A DNA stretch of 10,745 bases from Mycoemilia scoparia. Taxonomy: Eukaryota > Kickxellomycota > Kickxellomycetes > Kickxellales > Kickxellaceae. The position numbers and the translations under genes are program-made. Position 1 is the first letter of the stretch. Each line of letters starts with the position of its first letter. The notes beneath the pieces were generated by a model, which saw nothing but the letters and a program-made list of their open reading frames with translations, made no database searches and was not told the origin of the DNA. Below, piece by piece: positions 1 to 7,190 of the stretch. Location: the NCBI GenBank assembly GCA_027575805.1, contig JANBPU010000449.1:1-10745 (forward strand), given 5' to 3'.

Positions 1-1014
1 AAATAGGGGAATTCTGAAGTAGATCAATCAATTGCTGAGGGACTAGGTCAGGGAACTTGTCTGTAATGGCCTGGATGATCTTTTTCCATGCTGTCATATT
101 CAACTTTTTAGTTGTATAAAGTCTACTAAGGTCTCTCTTCAGAAGTTTAGCCTTGGAAATTACACTTTTAGACCGAATTCCATCTAAAACTTGTTTCCTG
201 GTAGTCAAACACTTAAGGGCAACCTCTTTGATGATATCAAGAAAGTTATCTCCATCTGGTAGCGACTTAGAATTGCCTAGTTTATTATCACACATTATCT
301 TGAATTGACACCACTGCTCCTCAGATGTTTGATTTGGTGCTAAACGCTGAAAACTGCTGATTTTGGTATGCCTCCTGGCCTGGGGAAGAAAATGTAGACC
401 AAATTGGCACCACAAGGGGCAATGGTCCTCATCAACTTCACTCTGAACTCCCTGTACTGCTGCTTGGGTGACTGCTTCTGCAATATCTTGGCTGAGGTAG
501 ATGAAATCCAGTTTCCGACTTGGTTTATCCTGCGGGTATGTGTAACCAGGATCAGTGATCTTGCACACTTGCCAACACTCTTGGTAGAATTTGGACTGGG
601 AGAGATAGTGGCCCAGCTGTGTGAACCTCTGGCCTGCCTCTAGCAACTTCTCATTTAGATCACCAGCCAAAATCACTGCTATATCCTCTGATTTGGCCAC
701 TCGGAGCCATTTTAACACAGTTTCTTGGGTATATTTTCTTGGGATTTTATTACCAGGGCTTTCAGGAGGATGGTAAACTCCAATAACCCAAACCTCCTTC
801 TTCTGGAATTTTAGTATAGCCTTAATTGCTGTACCAGTTTGGATTAAACACACAGAATTGGTACTATCACGGACTTTTCCTTAGTAGAATCATTCCAGGA
901 CGTTGAAATCAAAAGGGTCCCAAAATCCGTTCCAGAAAAATTAGGGTGTTTGAAATATTTTCTTGGTTGGATAATTGGCTGGCGGTAATTTTTAAAAGAT
1001 ATGCTTTTGAACCT
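1..1014 (-). mobile_element. Decayed LINE-like retroelement, endonuclease region (partial)
   Basis: Read on the minus strand this is an exonuclease-endonuclease-phosphatase (APE-type) domain of the kind found at the start of non-LTR retrotransposon polyproteins, where it nicks target DNA. One frame is open from about 880 to the window edge. In order it shows VWVIGVYHPPE, a GDLNEK motif (Asp/Asn of the active site, near 660), KLDFIYLS (near 510) and DEDHCPLW (final catalytic His, near 430), followed by a charged linker. A second frame, open from 1014 to 844, carries the preceding piece (SGTDFGTLLISTSW). The two frames overlap at 844-880, so a frameshift lies there. The first catalytic strands, any ATG and the reverse transcriptase are not in the window. 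The reverse transcriptase would lie beyond the left edge. I read it as a dead, 5'-truncated copy. A cellular EEP protein is less likely given the linker after the DHCPL motif. Confidence 0.75.
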
Positions 1015-1347
1015 TTAGATTTAGAAAAATACTTACCAACATCCATACAAACACAAACAGTCAATCCATACATTTATAACAAATAGAAGAAAAGGCTGTG
1101 TTTACTTATTATAATTATTATTATTCCAACAAAAAAATTTGTAGTGTGTTTGGGGATAAATCAAAAGGATTGAATAGATATATTTTTTTGATAAAAAATG
1201 TTTTATAAACTTTGAAACCAAACATGACAATGACAAGCGAAAAAAATAGAGAAAATTGGTAAAAATCGAAATTCCAAACAACAAAAATTGTGAACCTACC
1301 AATTTTTTGGGGGTAGCCACCCAACTGGTTCTTAGGAATTCTAGAAG
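1015..1347. other. AT-rich upstream region of the 1497 gene
   Basis: This stretch separates the retroelement remnant from the TATA box of the next gene. It is rich in A and T runs, with a short ATT repeat near 1111-1124. Two overlapping minus-strand ORFs here (about 70 codons each) are Phe/Tyr/Lys/Asn-rich in the way AT-rich DNA produces by chance, and I see no domain in them. No other feature is evident. Confidence 0.5.
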
Positions 1348-1355
1348 TATAAAAA
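1348..1355 (+). promoter_or_regulatory. TATA box of the 1497 gene
   Basis: TATAAAAA lies 149 bases before the ATG at 1497. It is followed by a C/T- and CA-rich leader (about 1400-1490) and a strong start context, CACCATGG. The segment around it (GAATTCTAGAAG before, ACTGGCTTAATTCCCC after, then AAAATTACTTG) has a close counterpart around the TATA box at 2550. Confidence 0.7.
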
Positions 1356-1496
1356 CTGGCTTAATTCCCCCTCCCTTTTTTGAAAATTACTTGCAACTCA
1401 CTCAAACACAAACAACTCCTTCCATCTCACTCACTCACATACATTCCTTTTCAACCCTTCAACCCTTCCTCTTTCCTTCTATACACAGACGTCACC

Positions 1497-1937
1497 ATGG
1501 AATCTGCTCCCAATAAGAGTTTCTCACTCCTGGGCCTCTTTGTTGCTCTTAAGTCATGGTATGAGAAGTCTCCAGATGACATGGGATCTGATCTTTTTCG
1601 TTTTGTTATGTGGATATTGCCACTATCGGATGGAGAATATGCCCCTTACCTTTGGATATTAGTTGAAATGTGCGAATATATGCTTGCCTTCACGTTTTAT
1701 TTGATTGAAAACATAGTGACTACGGTTTATCAATATTGCTGTCATCCCTTTGTTTATCGTTGGCTATGCATACACAGGAAATTGAATAAAGCATTTGAAT
1801 CTTTTGCATTTCATTGTAAAGAAGCAAGGGAAAGCCAGCAGAAACCAAATGCGCGTCCTTTTCTGGAAATAGAGGGGGAAGACAGCGATGATGATGGTGA
1901 TTATCATCACTCAGGTCGGAATCGATCATCTACATAA
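1497..1937 (+). CDS. Small hydrophobic protein with acidic C-terminal tail, paralogue 1
   Basis: I do not recognise this 146-residue protein. The start is set by the CACCATGG context. The frame runs upstream to 1380, but the extra residues would come from the CA/CT-rich leader. Seen in the protein: a short N-terminal part, hydrophobic stretches at about 32-43 and 49-78 (rich in Leu, Tyr, Phe, with embedded Glu), a Cys/Tyr/Trp/His segment at 79-94 with paired cysteines 81-82, a basic helix-like part (95-112), and an acidic patch at 124-136 (Glu/Asp/Ser) ending in a polar tail. There is no clear cleavable signal peptide. The hydrophobic parts could be membrane segments or amphipathic helices. 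AATAAA follows at 2063. The next gene downstream has a similar layout and promoter, so the two are probably paralogues. A single-exon gene is supported by frame, start context and the promoter and poly(A) signals. Function is unknown. Confidence 0.7.
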   Translation: MESAPNKSFSLLGLFVALKSWYEKSPDDMGSDLFRFVMWILPLSDGEYAPYLWILVEMCEYMLAFTFYLIENIVTTVYQYCCHPFVYRWLCIHRKLNKAFESFAFHCKEARESQQKPNARPFLEIEGEDSDDDGDYHHSGRNRSST

Positions 1938-2549
1938 GCGAAATGATATTGATATGTTAGGAGCTGTTCTAGTAGCAGAGACTCTTGGACTATTTTCTAT
2001 AGATAGAGAGAAAAAGACAGAAGTTTAGAAATGCTTTACACTTTTGTTTATTTTTTTAACCCAATAAATTAGCTCCAAGCTATATTATACGAATAAACAT
2101 ATGTGTTTATATTAACGTATTTCTTAAAATATTAGATTAAGTAACAATAGTGGGCTATAGCATGCTAACTATTAATAGTCATATTGTATGGTATAGTTAT
2201 GCCCCCAAAAGCTCAAAAGAAACTATACATACATATAAAGCCATATCAGACTATAAATGAAAAATATGAGGCTGACTGGTATCTATCACTGTTTGTAAAA
2301 GGCACACATACGCAAAAGCAGATTTTTATAAAAACCAATATCTTTATGCTTGAAAAAAAAATTGATACTAATTTTTGATTTTCATCTAAAAGAATTCAAG
2401 TATATTCAAACCTTTTGACAACATCCAGGCTTTGAAATATACAAAAAAGTAATCCAATATTTATTTTTTGTAGAAAAAGTGTTTAAAATACAACCCAATG
2501 TTGCCCACTCGCCAGCTTGACATTGAAACTCCAAGTGCGATTCTAAATG
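1938..2549. other. Intergenic: 3' end of the 1497 gene and upstream DNA of the 2686 gene
   Basis: The first part is the 3' untranslated region of the preceding gene, with AATAAA at 2063-2068 and again at 2092-2097. The rest is AT-rich. A 64-codon plus-strand ORF at 2184-2378 is Lys/Ile/Tyr-rich without recognisable features, and I treat it as chance. The last 60 bases resemble the corresponding region before 1348. Confidence 0.5.
2063..2068 (+). terminator. Poly(A) signal of the 1497 gene
   Basis: AATAAA, 126 bases after the stop codon. A second AATAAA is at 2092-2097. Placement fits 3' end formation of the preceding gene. Confidence 0.6.
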
Positions 2550-2557
2550 TATAAATA
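2550..2557 (+). promoter_or_regulatory. TATA box of the 2686 gene
   Basis: TATAAATA lies 136 bases before the ATG at 2686. The surroundings match the promoter at 1348: CGATTCTAAATG before it, ATTGGGCTT after it, and GGAAATTACTTGGAATTC about 40 bases downstream. Confidence 0.7.
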
Positions 2558-2685
2558 TTGGGCTTTGCCATCACACCCTCCTTTTGGAAATTACTTGGAA
2601 TTCTTTCTTTTCTTCACACTCACACTCGCAGCCACCCATCCACCCGCAATCATAAGCACGCACTCATTTCCAACATTTAGTGTCA

Positions 2686-3102
2686 ATGCTTGCACTCACC
2701 ACCTTCTTCCTTGGCATCACCATTATATTTGCCATAAAATGGCGGTATCGATTTCTCACTAAAATAGAAAGTCATGGTTTTATCTTTTTCCGCAAATGTC
2801 TTGTATTGCTTATCGAGACATTTAGGGATTTCTTTACATTCTGTGATGTTGGGATTGTTAACTTGTTTAGTTTTCTACAGAAGCTTTGTCAGGTTTTCGG
2901 ACACAATTCTACTGACACAGTTCCTAATATCATCTTAATGATGCTAGGCTTTTACAGAAATGTAAAGGCTTTTCTACAAGAACAGATAGTTTGGGAAAAG
3001 CCCGAAGATGAGGACATATTAACTGAAGAAGATGAAGAAGATAGTGAAGAAGAGGAAGATTATATTGATGATAATGGGTCTGATACCATGGATGAGGATT
3101 AA
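2686..3102 (+). CDS. Small hydrophobic protein with strongly acidic tail, paralogue 2
   Basis: This unrecognised 138-residue protein starts at the ATG at 2686; two codons earlier there is only a GTG. Residues 2-18 form a hydrophobic segment followed by the basic run KWRYR, which looks like a signal anchor. Residues 31-70 form a second long hydrophobic, Phe-rich region with three cysteines (38, 53, 68). The C-terminus from 104 to 138 is very acidic, with 22 Asp or Glu among 35 residues. The layout (hydrophobic core, then acidic tail) and a collinear stretch (L-V/I-E at 55-57 of paralogue 1 and 42-44 here, ending in a Cys 24-27 residues later) resemble the 1497 gene, and the promoters match. 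The protein similarity alone is weak. AATAAA is at 3351. Function is unknown. The acidic tail could bind a basic partner, but that is a guess. Confidence 0.65.
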   Translation: MLALTTFFLGITIIFAIKWRYRFLTKIESHGFIFFRKCLVLLIETFRDFFTFCDVGIVNLFSFLQKLCQVFGHNSTDTVPNIILMMLGFYRNVKAFLQEQIVWEKPEDEDILTEEDEEDSEEEEDYIDDNGSDTMDED

Positions 3103-3147
3103 ACAAAAGAGAATATGTCTTTTGTGTGTATGTGAAGGGAAGTGCAG

Positions 3148-3177
3148 TTCCCATTAAGCAAAAATGAGAAATGGGAA
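3148..3177 (+). repeat. Short inverted repeat in the 3' untranslated region
   Basis: TTCCCATT (3148-3155) and AATGGGAA (3170-3177) are exact inverted copies separated by 14 bases. They could form an 8-bp hairpin in the transcript of the 2686 gene, 45 bases after its stop. It may be chance. Confidence 0.3.
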
Positions 3178-3350
3178 TTAGTTTAGTAGTATCTTTTAAG
3201 GCAAAGATAAATCAAAAGTAGCAGGATACTGACTTTCTAGCTCTGACCACATGACTTTTAAGTTTATATCCTAGAAACTATTTTCAACGGCCTCTTTTAT
3301 AATTATTACTTTTACCATATTCTATTCCCTTTTCTTTGCTTTCACCATTG

Positions 3351-3356
3351 AATAAA
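3351..3356 (+). terminator. Poly(A) signal of the 2686 gene
   Basis: AATAAA, about 250 bases after the stop codon and 97 bases before the next TATA box. It is the only good signal between the two genes. Confidence 0.5.
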
Positions 3357-3452
3357 ATATTTCAAAGTAACACCAAATATATATTTGAACTGATGAATTT
3401 CTTGCAACACCAGACAGTATCTGTTGTGGTGGTAGTGTAATATGAAGAGTTG

Positions 3453-3460
3453 TATATAAA
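3453..3460 (+). promoter_or_regulatory. Probable TATA box of the kinase-like gene
   Basis: TATATAAA lies 139 bases before the ATG at 3592, about the spacing seen for the two preceding genes (149 and 136). An earlier ATG at 3522 is in another frame. If transcription starts just after this TATA box, that ATG would be met first, so a short upstream exon is possible. Confidence 0.45.
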
Positions 3461-3591
3461 CCCATAAAACCTTCAATTTAAAGTGATTATTATTATTTCT
3501 ATTATATCAAGATAGCCTTACATGCATATCATGGGATTTGCAATACTAGTAATGAACCTTTCAATGATATTGAATAGTGCCACACAAAGTC

Positions 3592-4254
3592 ATGGCCATA
3601 TATCGCAAATACGGAACACTCCAAGAAGCCCAAAACTTGGAATGCGTTCAAGACAAAGTATCATGTCCCAGACTCATCAACTATTATCCCGAACTAGAAG
3701 GTGGTGACTGTAGATACTGCATAGAAATGGAACACATCCAGGGAAAGAAACTAACTGAAATTTGGCCAGAACTCAATGAACAGCAACAACAAATTGTCGC
3801 AGAAAACATCAAAGCTGAATTGAAAAAACTACATTCTATCCCAGTCGACAAATCATGGATTGGCAATAATATTGGCCAAAAAAGAACAGCCATCAGCGAC
3901 CTGGTATTTGGTACAATAAGATTCACCAACATTGAGGATTTCAATAACCATATAATCAACATCATGCCAGAAAGAAGCCACAAGCTTGAATTCTTATTTA
4001 GGTCGACGCTCCCAAATGATTTTGACCTTTGCCTATGCCATGGAGACCTGTATTCTGAAAATATAATGGTACGCAGCGATCTGGGTATTGTCTTTACTGA
4101 CTGGGGTTGCCTAGGTTGCCTCCCTTGCTTTTGGGATGAAATGAAGCTGTTTGCTTCATGTCCCTTGAAGCAAACATTTCCTATTCATGTAATCAGTGAG
4201 GAACATTTCGAGTATATTTCCATATATAGTCTCATTATCATGACGATATTCTAG
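3592..4254 (+). CDS. APH/choline-kinase-like phosphotransferase, N-terminal part missing
   Basis: The 220-residue product belongs to the aminoglycoside phosphotransferase-like family, which is abundant in fungi and uses the protein-kinase fold to phosphorylate small molecules; the substrate is unknown here. In order: a Lys-bearing strand RKYG (5-8) followed by LQEA with the helix Glu (12), the hinge IEMEHIQG (44-51) with a following KLTEIW, the catalytic loop HGDLYSENIMV (140-150, Asp142 as base and Asn147 for metal), and the metal-binding FTDWG (158-162), followed by FWDEMKLF. So the catalytic core looks intact. The glycine-loop strand that should precede the Lys strand (about 20-30 residues) is absent. 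The frame upstream is closed by TGA at 3571. A splice acceptor-like AG at 3575-3576 would add PHKV before the ATG, so a missed 5' exon is possible; otherwise the gene is truncated. Family members are usually longer, roughly 260-320 residues. Last residues (about 200-220) are hydrophobic and unlike the family. Confidence 0.75.
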   Translation: MAIYRKYGTLQEAQNLECVQDKVSCPRLINYYPELEGGDCRYCIEMEHIQGKKLTEIWPELNEQQQQIVAENIKAELKKLHSIPVDKSWIGNNIGQKRTAISDLVFGTIRFTNIEDFNNHIINIMPERSHKLEFLFRSTLPNDFDLCLCHGDLYSENIMVRSDLGIVFTDWGCLGCLPCFWDEMKLFASCPLKQTFPIHVISEEHFEYISIYSLIIMTIF

Positions 4255-4329
4255 TATCTATTCATAATCGCAGGATGATCAATCGCTTCTATCAAACAAG
4301 TGGGTTTGTATTACTTTTATCGAAATTGA

Positions 4330-4572
4330 TTTATATTTATTAATGGCTCTAAATCCATAAATAATTTATATGGCGAGATTTCACTAATATTCAAGTATAA
4401 AATATATGAAAATTCATTCACAGATTTTGGCTTAATCGCCAGCCATTTTGTACGCAACTCCTGGAAAGACATCTTCGTCTATGACTGTGTAAAATGTGGC
4501 CTTATTATTACCACGCCTCCCACAATGCAGATTAAAAACTGGAAAACAAAAAATACAGACAAGTTTGTATGA
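4330..4572 (+). pseudogene. Repeated coding block, copy A (unrecognised family)
   Basis: A stop-to-stop frame of 80 codons without an ATG at its beginning. It contains YGEISLIF (from 4369), then FTDFGLIASHFVRNSWKDIF (4417-4476) and VYD. The same pattern recurs in the same frame at 4700-4873 and 6682-6828. Compared with the 6682 copy, several codons differ only at the third base (TTT/TTC, AAT/AAC, GAT/GAC), and a length difference is one whole codon, which supports this strand and frame. After the shared part, copy A continues with CGLIITTPPTMQIKNW and a basic Lys-rich end. Alternatively the exon ends at GT near 4485 and resumes after the AG at 4534. It lies 76 bases after the kinase-like gene. 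It could be an internal or last exon of a real gene, or a relic. FTD-F-G recalls the kinase metal-binding motif (compare FTDWG upstream), but no catalytic HxD loop precedes it at the right distance. I cannot assign a function. Confidence 0.45.
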
Positions 4573-4579
4573 TTATAAG

Positions 4580-4611
4580 GTAAGGAGAAACGTTTTTAAA
4601 GTAAGGAGAAA
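4580..4611 (+). repeat. Short tandem direct repeat
   Basis: GTAAGGAGAAA occurs at 4580-4590 and again at 4601-4611, a period of 21 bases. No function is evident. Confidence 0.5.
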
Positions 4612-4699
4612 TTCTGAAAATGTTGTTTTTACGAACCTTTTAGCTAATTAATTTATTTGTCATTCATTGTTGTAAACCAAAGACAGAAGGAAATTATAA

Positions 4700-4873
4700 T
4701 TGGTCAAAAGAGATGTCACGCAATTTATAACATTGTATTCAATAGATGGCGAAATCTCATTAGTGATCAGGCATAATATTGTCGGCAGAAATGGGCCCTC
4801 ATCGGATTTTGGCCCAATCATGAGCCATTCCATATGCCAATTCTCAGGGACCTATTTTCCCGAAGCCTTGTGA
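4700..4873 (+). pseudogene. Repeated coding block, copy B, frameshifted
   Basis: A 57-codon open frame without an ATG start. It contains DGEISLVIRHNIVG (from 4745) and SSDFGPIMSHSIC (4799-4837), matching copies A and C. After that point the match to copy C continues at the DNA level in another frame (for example TTTGACCAGATAT against CTAGACCAATATT), so copy B has gained or lost a base near 4838 and then meets a TGA. This marks it as non-functional in its present form. DNA similarity also covers the segment before the block (ATGGCGAAATCTCATT against ATGGCGAGATTTCACT in copy A). Confidence 0.45.
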
Positions 4874-6030
4874 ACTTTGACCAGATATGCATTTTACACA
4901 TTCACACGTATATATCAAAACTATGACATTTAGTGTCATATGTTGGAATGTGAAGAAATAAGATGGATAAATTAATCTGCGTGTCACCTTCTCTGCCAAC
5001 CAACTAACCAACAATTCTAACAACCTTAAACAATCATCACAGCCGAGCACTGCATAATTGTACCCTTATTAAACCAAATTGATAAACGAATATATCATAG
5101 AAACCACCAATATTATTACTACTATTAAAAGTACTGTGCTATTGTCTTATGTATAGGGCGATGTTTTGCATATTTCTCTGTGCTTCTACGGCGACTGCTA
5201 TAAACTCATTTCTCGATCTAGAATTCTTGATTAATTCTCAATAAGCAAATAAGGAAATGTATTATATAATAGCTGTGCATGGCTTTGGGGATTGAGCGAA
5301 TGTAATTGGGGTAAAATAGGGGAGATGATGGAGATGGTGATGGATAGAAAGATGTTATTTTTAAGATTTTGGATGGTGGTAGCGGGGTGGATACGTGAAA
5401 AAGATGCTGTGGTTTTTTGTTCACTACCATTATATCAAGTAGGGGTCATACCGGACACCACATCTTATTCACCTACCAACAAAACCACAAAAGTTACTTT
5501 CTAGTTTATAGTTTTGGGGTAATTTCCAAAGATATTGGAGCAACAGCATCATTAGCTAATGTTATCTCAAAGACCAGCACCCCCCTAAAATAGAAATATC
5601 ACAATCGAAGGTATGGAGGTGGTGGAGGTGGTGGTGGTGGTGGTAGTTTGACTATACCGAGCCATCGGAAAATTTACTATACTAGATTTCTCAAAATTAC
5701 TCAATGTCTGTCTATACATATATTTGCCTACTTTTTTCATGTACTCGGTATCTCAGTATCTGAAATTCAATTGTTGTAACGCAGTCATTTAAACACAAAT
5801 TGCATTTCGCAATTCTTGACTTTGCCTTTGGTCCTGGATTTTTAAAAAAAAACATTTATATTCAAAGCATGATGGCTCCAAGAAATAAAAAATTGTTTAT
5901 GTTCTTCCTTAAATCAACTTCACTTTTCATTTAATTTCCCGACAATTTCATTTTACGTACACCTTCCTATTTCTTGCAAATAATACACAGATATACAGAG
6001 ACGCGCCCGCTAGACCAAGATACCACCGCA
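4874..6030. other. Intergenic DNA with ambiguous short ORFs
   Basis: No gene is convincing here. Noted: a C/A-rich stretch at 4990-5045 like the leaders of nearby genes; a 27-codon plus-strand ORF at 5161-5244 that starts with a signal-peptide-like MFCIFLCASTATA; antisense readings over the same DNA that look equally protein-like; overlapping ORFs of about 70 codons on both strands at 5218-5504, Met/Gly-rich or Pro/Ser-rich because of a purine-rich tract; a GGT repeat at 5615-5644; and a 21-codon ORF at 5869-5934 ahead of the 6031 gene. None has a recognisable motif. Confidence 0.4.
5615..5644 (+). repeat. GGT microsatellite
   Basis: An imperfect (GGT)n tract with two GGA interruptions. It lies in non-coding DNA 390 bases before the 6031 gene. 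Confidence 0.85.
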
Positions 6031-6363
6031 ATGAAGATATATACGGCAGAATTTATCAACCTAACCGGAGAAGACCACCTAGTAATTCTTGTAGAAAAGC
6101 CAGATGGCAGGTTTAATAAATACCATATTCAAGGCTCGCCAAGAATAGGGTTTGAATTTAACATGGACGAGAACTATGACTATCAGGCCAGTTTAACGTA
6201 TATTGAAGGATCAATGAAAGATGTCAAGGATGTTGATTACGATTTGGGCAAGTTGGAAGAAATTATAAAGTCAGTTGATCCTCCACCCGCACAAGCAAAT
6301 CCAACTTTACAGGATGTAAAGAATTGTCGAACCTGGGTTGATGAAGTCCTGGATAAACTTTAG
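6031..6363 (+). CDS. Small fungal protein, DUF6914-like (His...Asn-Cys type)
   Basis: A 110-residue cytosolic protein without a signal peptide or membrane segment. The first ATG in the frame is at 6031; the frame extends upstream only through non-ATG codons. The N-terminal part has DHLVILVEKPDG (His16), matching the HW-x-L-x-V strand of a family of fungal uncharacterised proteins. The C-terminus has VKNCRTWVDEVLDKL (Asn98-Cys99), matching their typical NC-R/Q-x-W-V helix. Between them is a segment corresponding to a strand with a conserved His (YHIQG, 31-35), and a Pro-rich linker (84-87). A His and Cys placed like this suggest a papain-like or NlpC/P60-like fold, but enzymatic activity has not been shown to my knowledge. 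It sits between copies B and C of the repeated block, on the same strand. AATAAA is at 6605. Family assignment rests on the two motifs only. Confidence 0.6.
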   Translation: MKIYTAEFINLTGEDHLVILVEKPDGRFNKYHIQGSPRIGFEFNMDENYDYQASLTYIEGSMKDVKDVDYDLGKLEEIIKSVDPPPAQANPTLQDVKNCRTWVDEVLDKL

Positions 6364-6523
6364 CCACTAAGCTCTATCTCGCACCCCTTTCATAGTTATA
6401 GCAATCACTATATACAGAGCGCAAATTTAATTCCAAGTCATGAGTCTAATCCCTAACCACCACGCAATGGCCATTCAATATCGATTTTAGGAGCACTTAT
6501 CATTCTTTTAATCAGTACCAAAC

Positions 6524-6544
6524 AGTAATAGTAATAGTAATAGT
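6524..6544 (+). repeat. AGTAAT-type microsatellite
   Basis: Three and a half units of AGTAAT in the 3' region of the 6031 gene. Confidence 0.7.
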
Positions 6545-6604
6545 TGTAATATCGGCCCTATCTATTATCATATGATTTCGCACAAGTATAGTATTTACAT
6601 TATA

Positions 6605-6610
6605 AATAAA
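6605..6610 (+). terminator. Poly(A) signal of the 6031 gene
   Basis: AATAAA, 242 bases after the stop codon, in an AT-rich setting. No better signal lies closer to the stop. Confidence 0.45.
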
Positions 6611-6624
6611 ATATCACCCATTTG

Positions 6625-6660
6625 TCCTCCTCCTCCTCATCATCATCATCATCGTCATCA
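6625..6660 (+). repeat. TCC/TCA trinucleotide tract
   Basis: (TCC)n runs into (TCA)n with one TCG interruption, just before copy C. On the minus strand it would read as an Asp/Glu run, but I see no gene there to carry it. Confidence 0.8.
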
Positions 6661-6681
6661 ATTTCATTGCTACTCAAGCTA

Positions 6682-6828
6682 TATGATAAGATTTCACTTG
6701 GAATCAAGAATATTGTAGGCTGAAGTAGGCCCCCGCATTTTGGCCCAATCAGCAACCATTTCATATACAATTCCTGGGTGGAGGCTCTTTTTGCCTATGA
6801 TAGTGCGAAACTAGACCAATATTTATAA
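6682..6828 (+). pseudogene. Repeated coding block, copy C, with internal stop
   Basis: In one frame it reads YDKISLGIKNIVG, then a TGA at 6721-6723, then PPHFGPISNHFIYNSW and ALFAYDSAK, ending at TAA 6826-6828. It matches copy A over the HF-x-x-NSW...F-x-YD part and copy B over the KNIVG part and the FGPI core. Either the TGA is a disabling mutation, or the block starts after an AG acceptor (6717-6718 or 6728-6729). The DNA match to copy B continues to about 6825. A GTG just after the YD codons in all three copies (GTGCGA, GTGTAA, GTGAAC) could be the remains of a splice donor. An earlier minus-strand reading of the same DNA was rejected because copies A and B break that frame. Confidence 0.45.
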
Positions 6829-7190
6829 ATCATAATCGCAAGTGACTCAGCATTTTTATATTCAAACTACACTGTGCTGCATAATAAACCACCAAGAGTC
6901 ACGTGCTTGCTTGACTGTTGCTCTACTATGAATACAAAAGCTTGCATATTGGCCGTATTGTACTGGCATTTTACCTTAGGCAGTGAAATGTTATGCAAGA
7001 TAGCGATGAAACTAAACAGTGCACAGCCTATGAATTTACCCGATTCATCCACATGCGTTTGACTGACTATGATCAAATGGAGAGACATTTTTGGCTTATC
7101 CGTGACGTCGCAGTATTTTGTTGTTGTTAGTTGCTCTGGTGATGATTGCCTAGGTCACGCCCCCCTCTCTCTGTGTGTGCAGGCTCCAAA
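6829..7190. other. Intergenic, upstream region of the RNase T2 gene
   Basis: ORFs of 62-73 codons occur on both strands over the same bases (6867-7088 and 6874-7062). The plus-strand one contains an internal ATG at 6929 with a hydrophobic start (ACILAVLYWHF), and the minus-strand one is hydrophobic too. Neither has a motif or a paralogue, so neither is annotated as a gene. A C/T-rich run (CCCCCCTCTCTCT) precedes the TATA box at 7191. Confidence 0.4.

Noticed and set aside
404..643. A 79-codon plus-strand ORF with cysteines and hydrophobic residues
   Set aside because: It is antisense to the endonuclease frame, which has clear catalytic motifs.
1102..1324. Two overlapping minus-strand ORFs of 67-72 codons
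   Set aside because: Composition (Phe, Tyr, Lys, Asn, Ile) is what AT-rich DNA gives by chance. They lie in the promoter region of the 1497 gene and show no motif.
3684..3983. A 99-codon minus-strand ORF
   Set aside because: It is the antisense shadow of the kinase-like gene, whose motifs are clear.
5161..5244. A 27-codon ORF beginning like a signal peptide
   Set aside because: Very short, no promoter nearby, and the antisense reading looks equally protein-like. There is no way to choose.
5218..5504. ORFs of about 70 codons on both strands
   Set aside because: They are mirror products of a purine-rich/pyrimidine-rich tract, start without ATG or in low-complexity sequence, and have no motif.
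6625..6660. Minus-strand Asp/Glu run as an acidic tail like those of the first two genes
   Set aside because: It is a trinucleotide microsatellite, and no supported gene reads into it.
6694..7088. A two-exon minus-strand gene (exons 6975-7088 and 6694-6810) with neat splice sites and a conserved-looking C-terminus
   Set aside because: The similar segments at 4330-4572 and 4700-4873 break this minus-strand frame with stops, while the plus-strand frame is shared and shows third-base changes. The conservation belongs to the plus strand.
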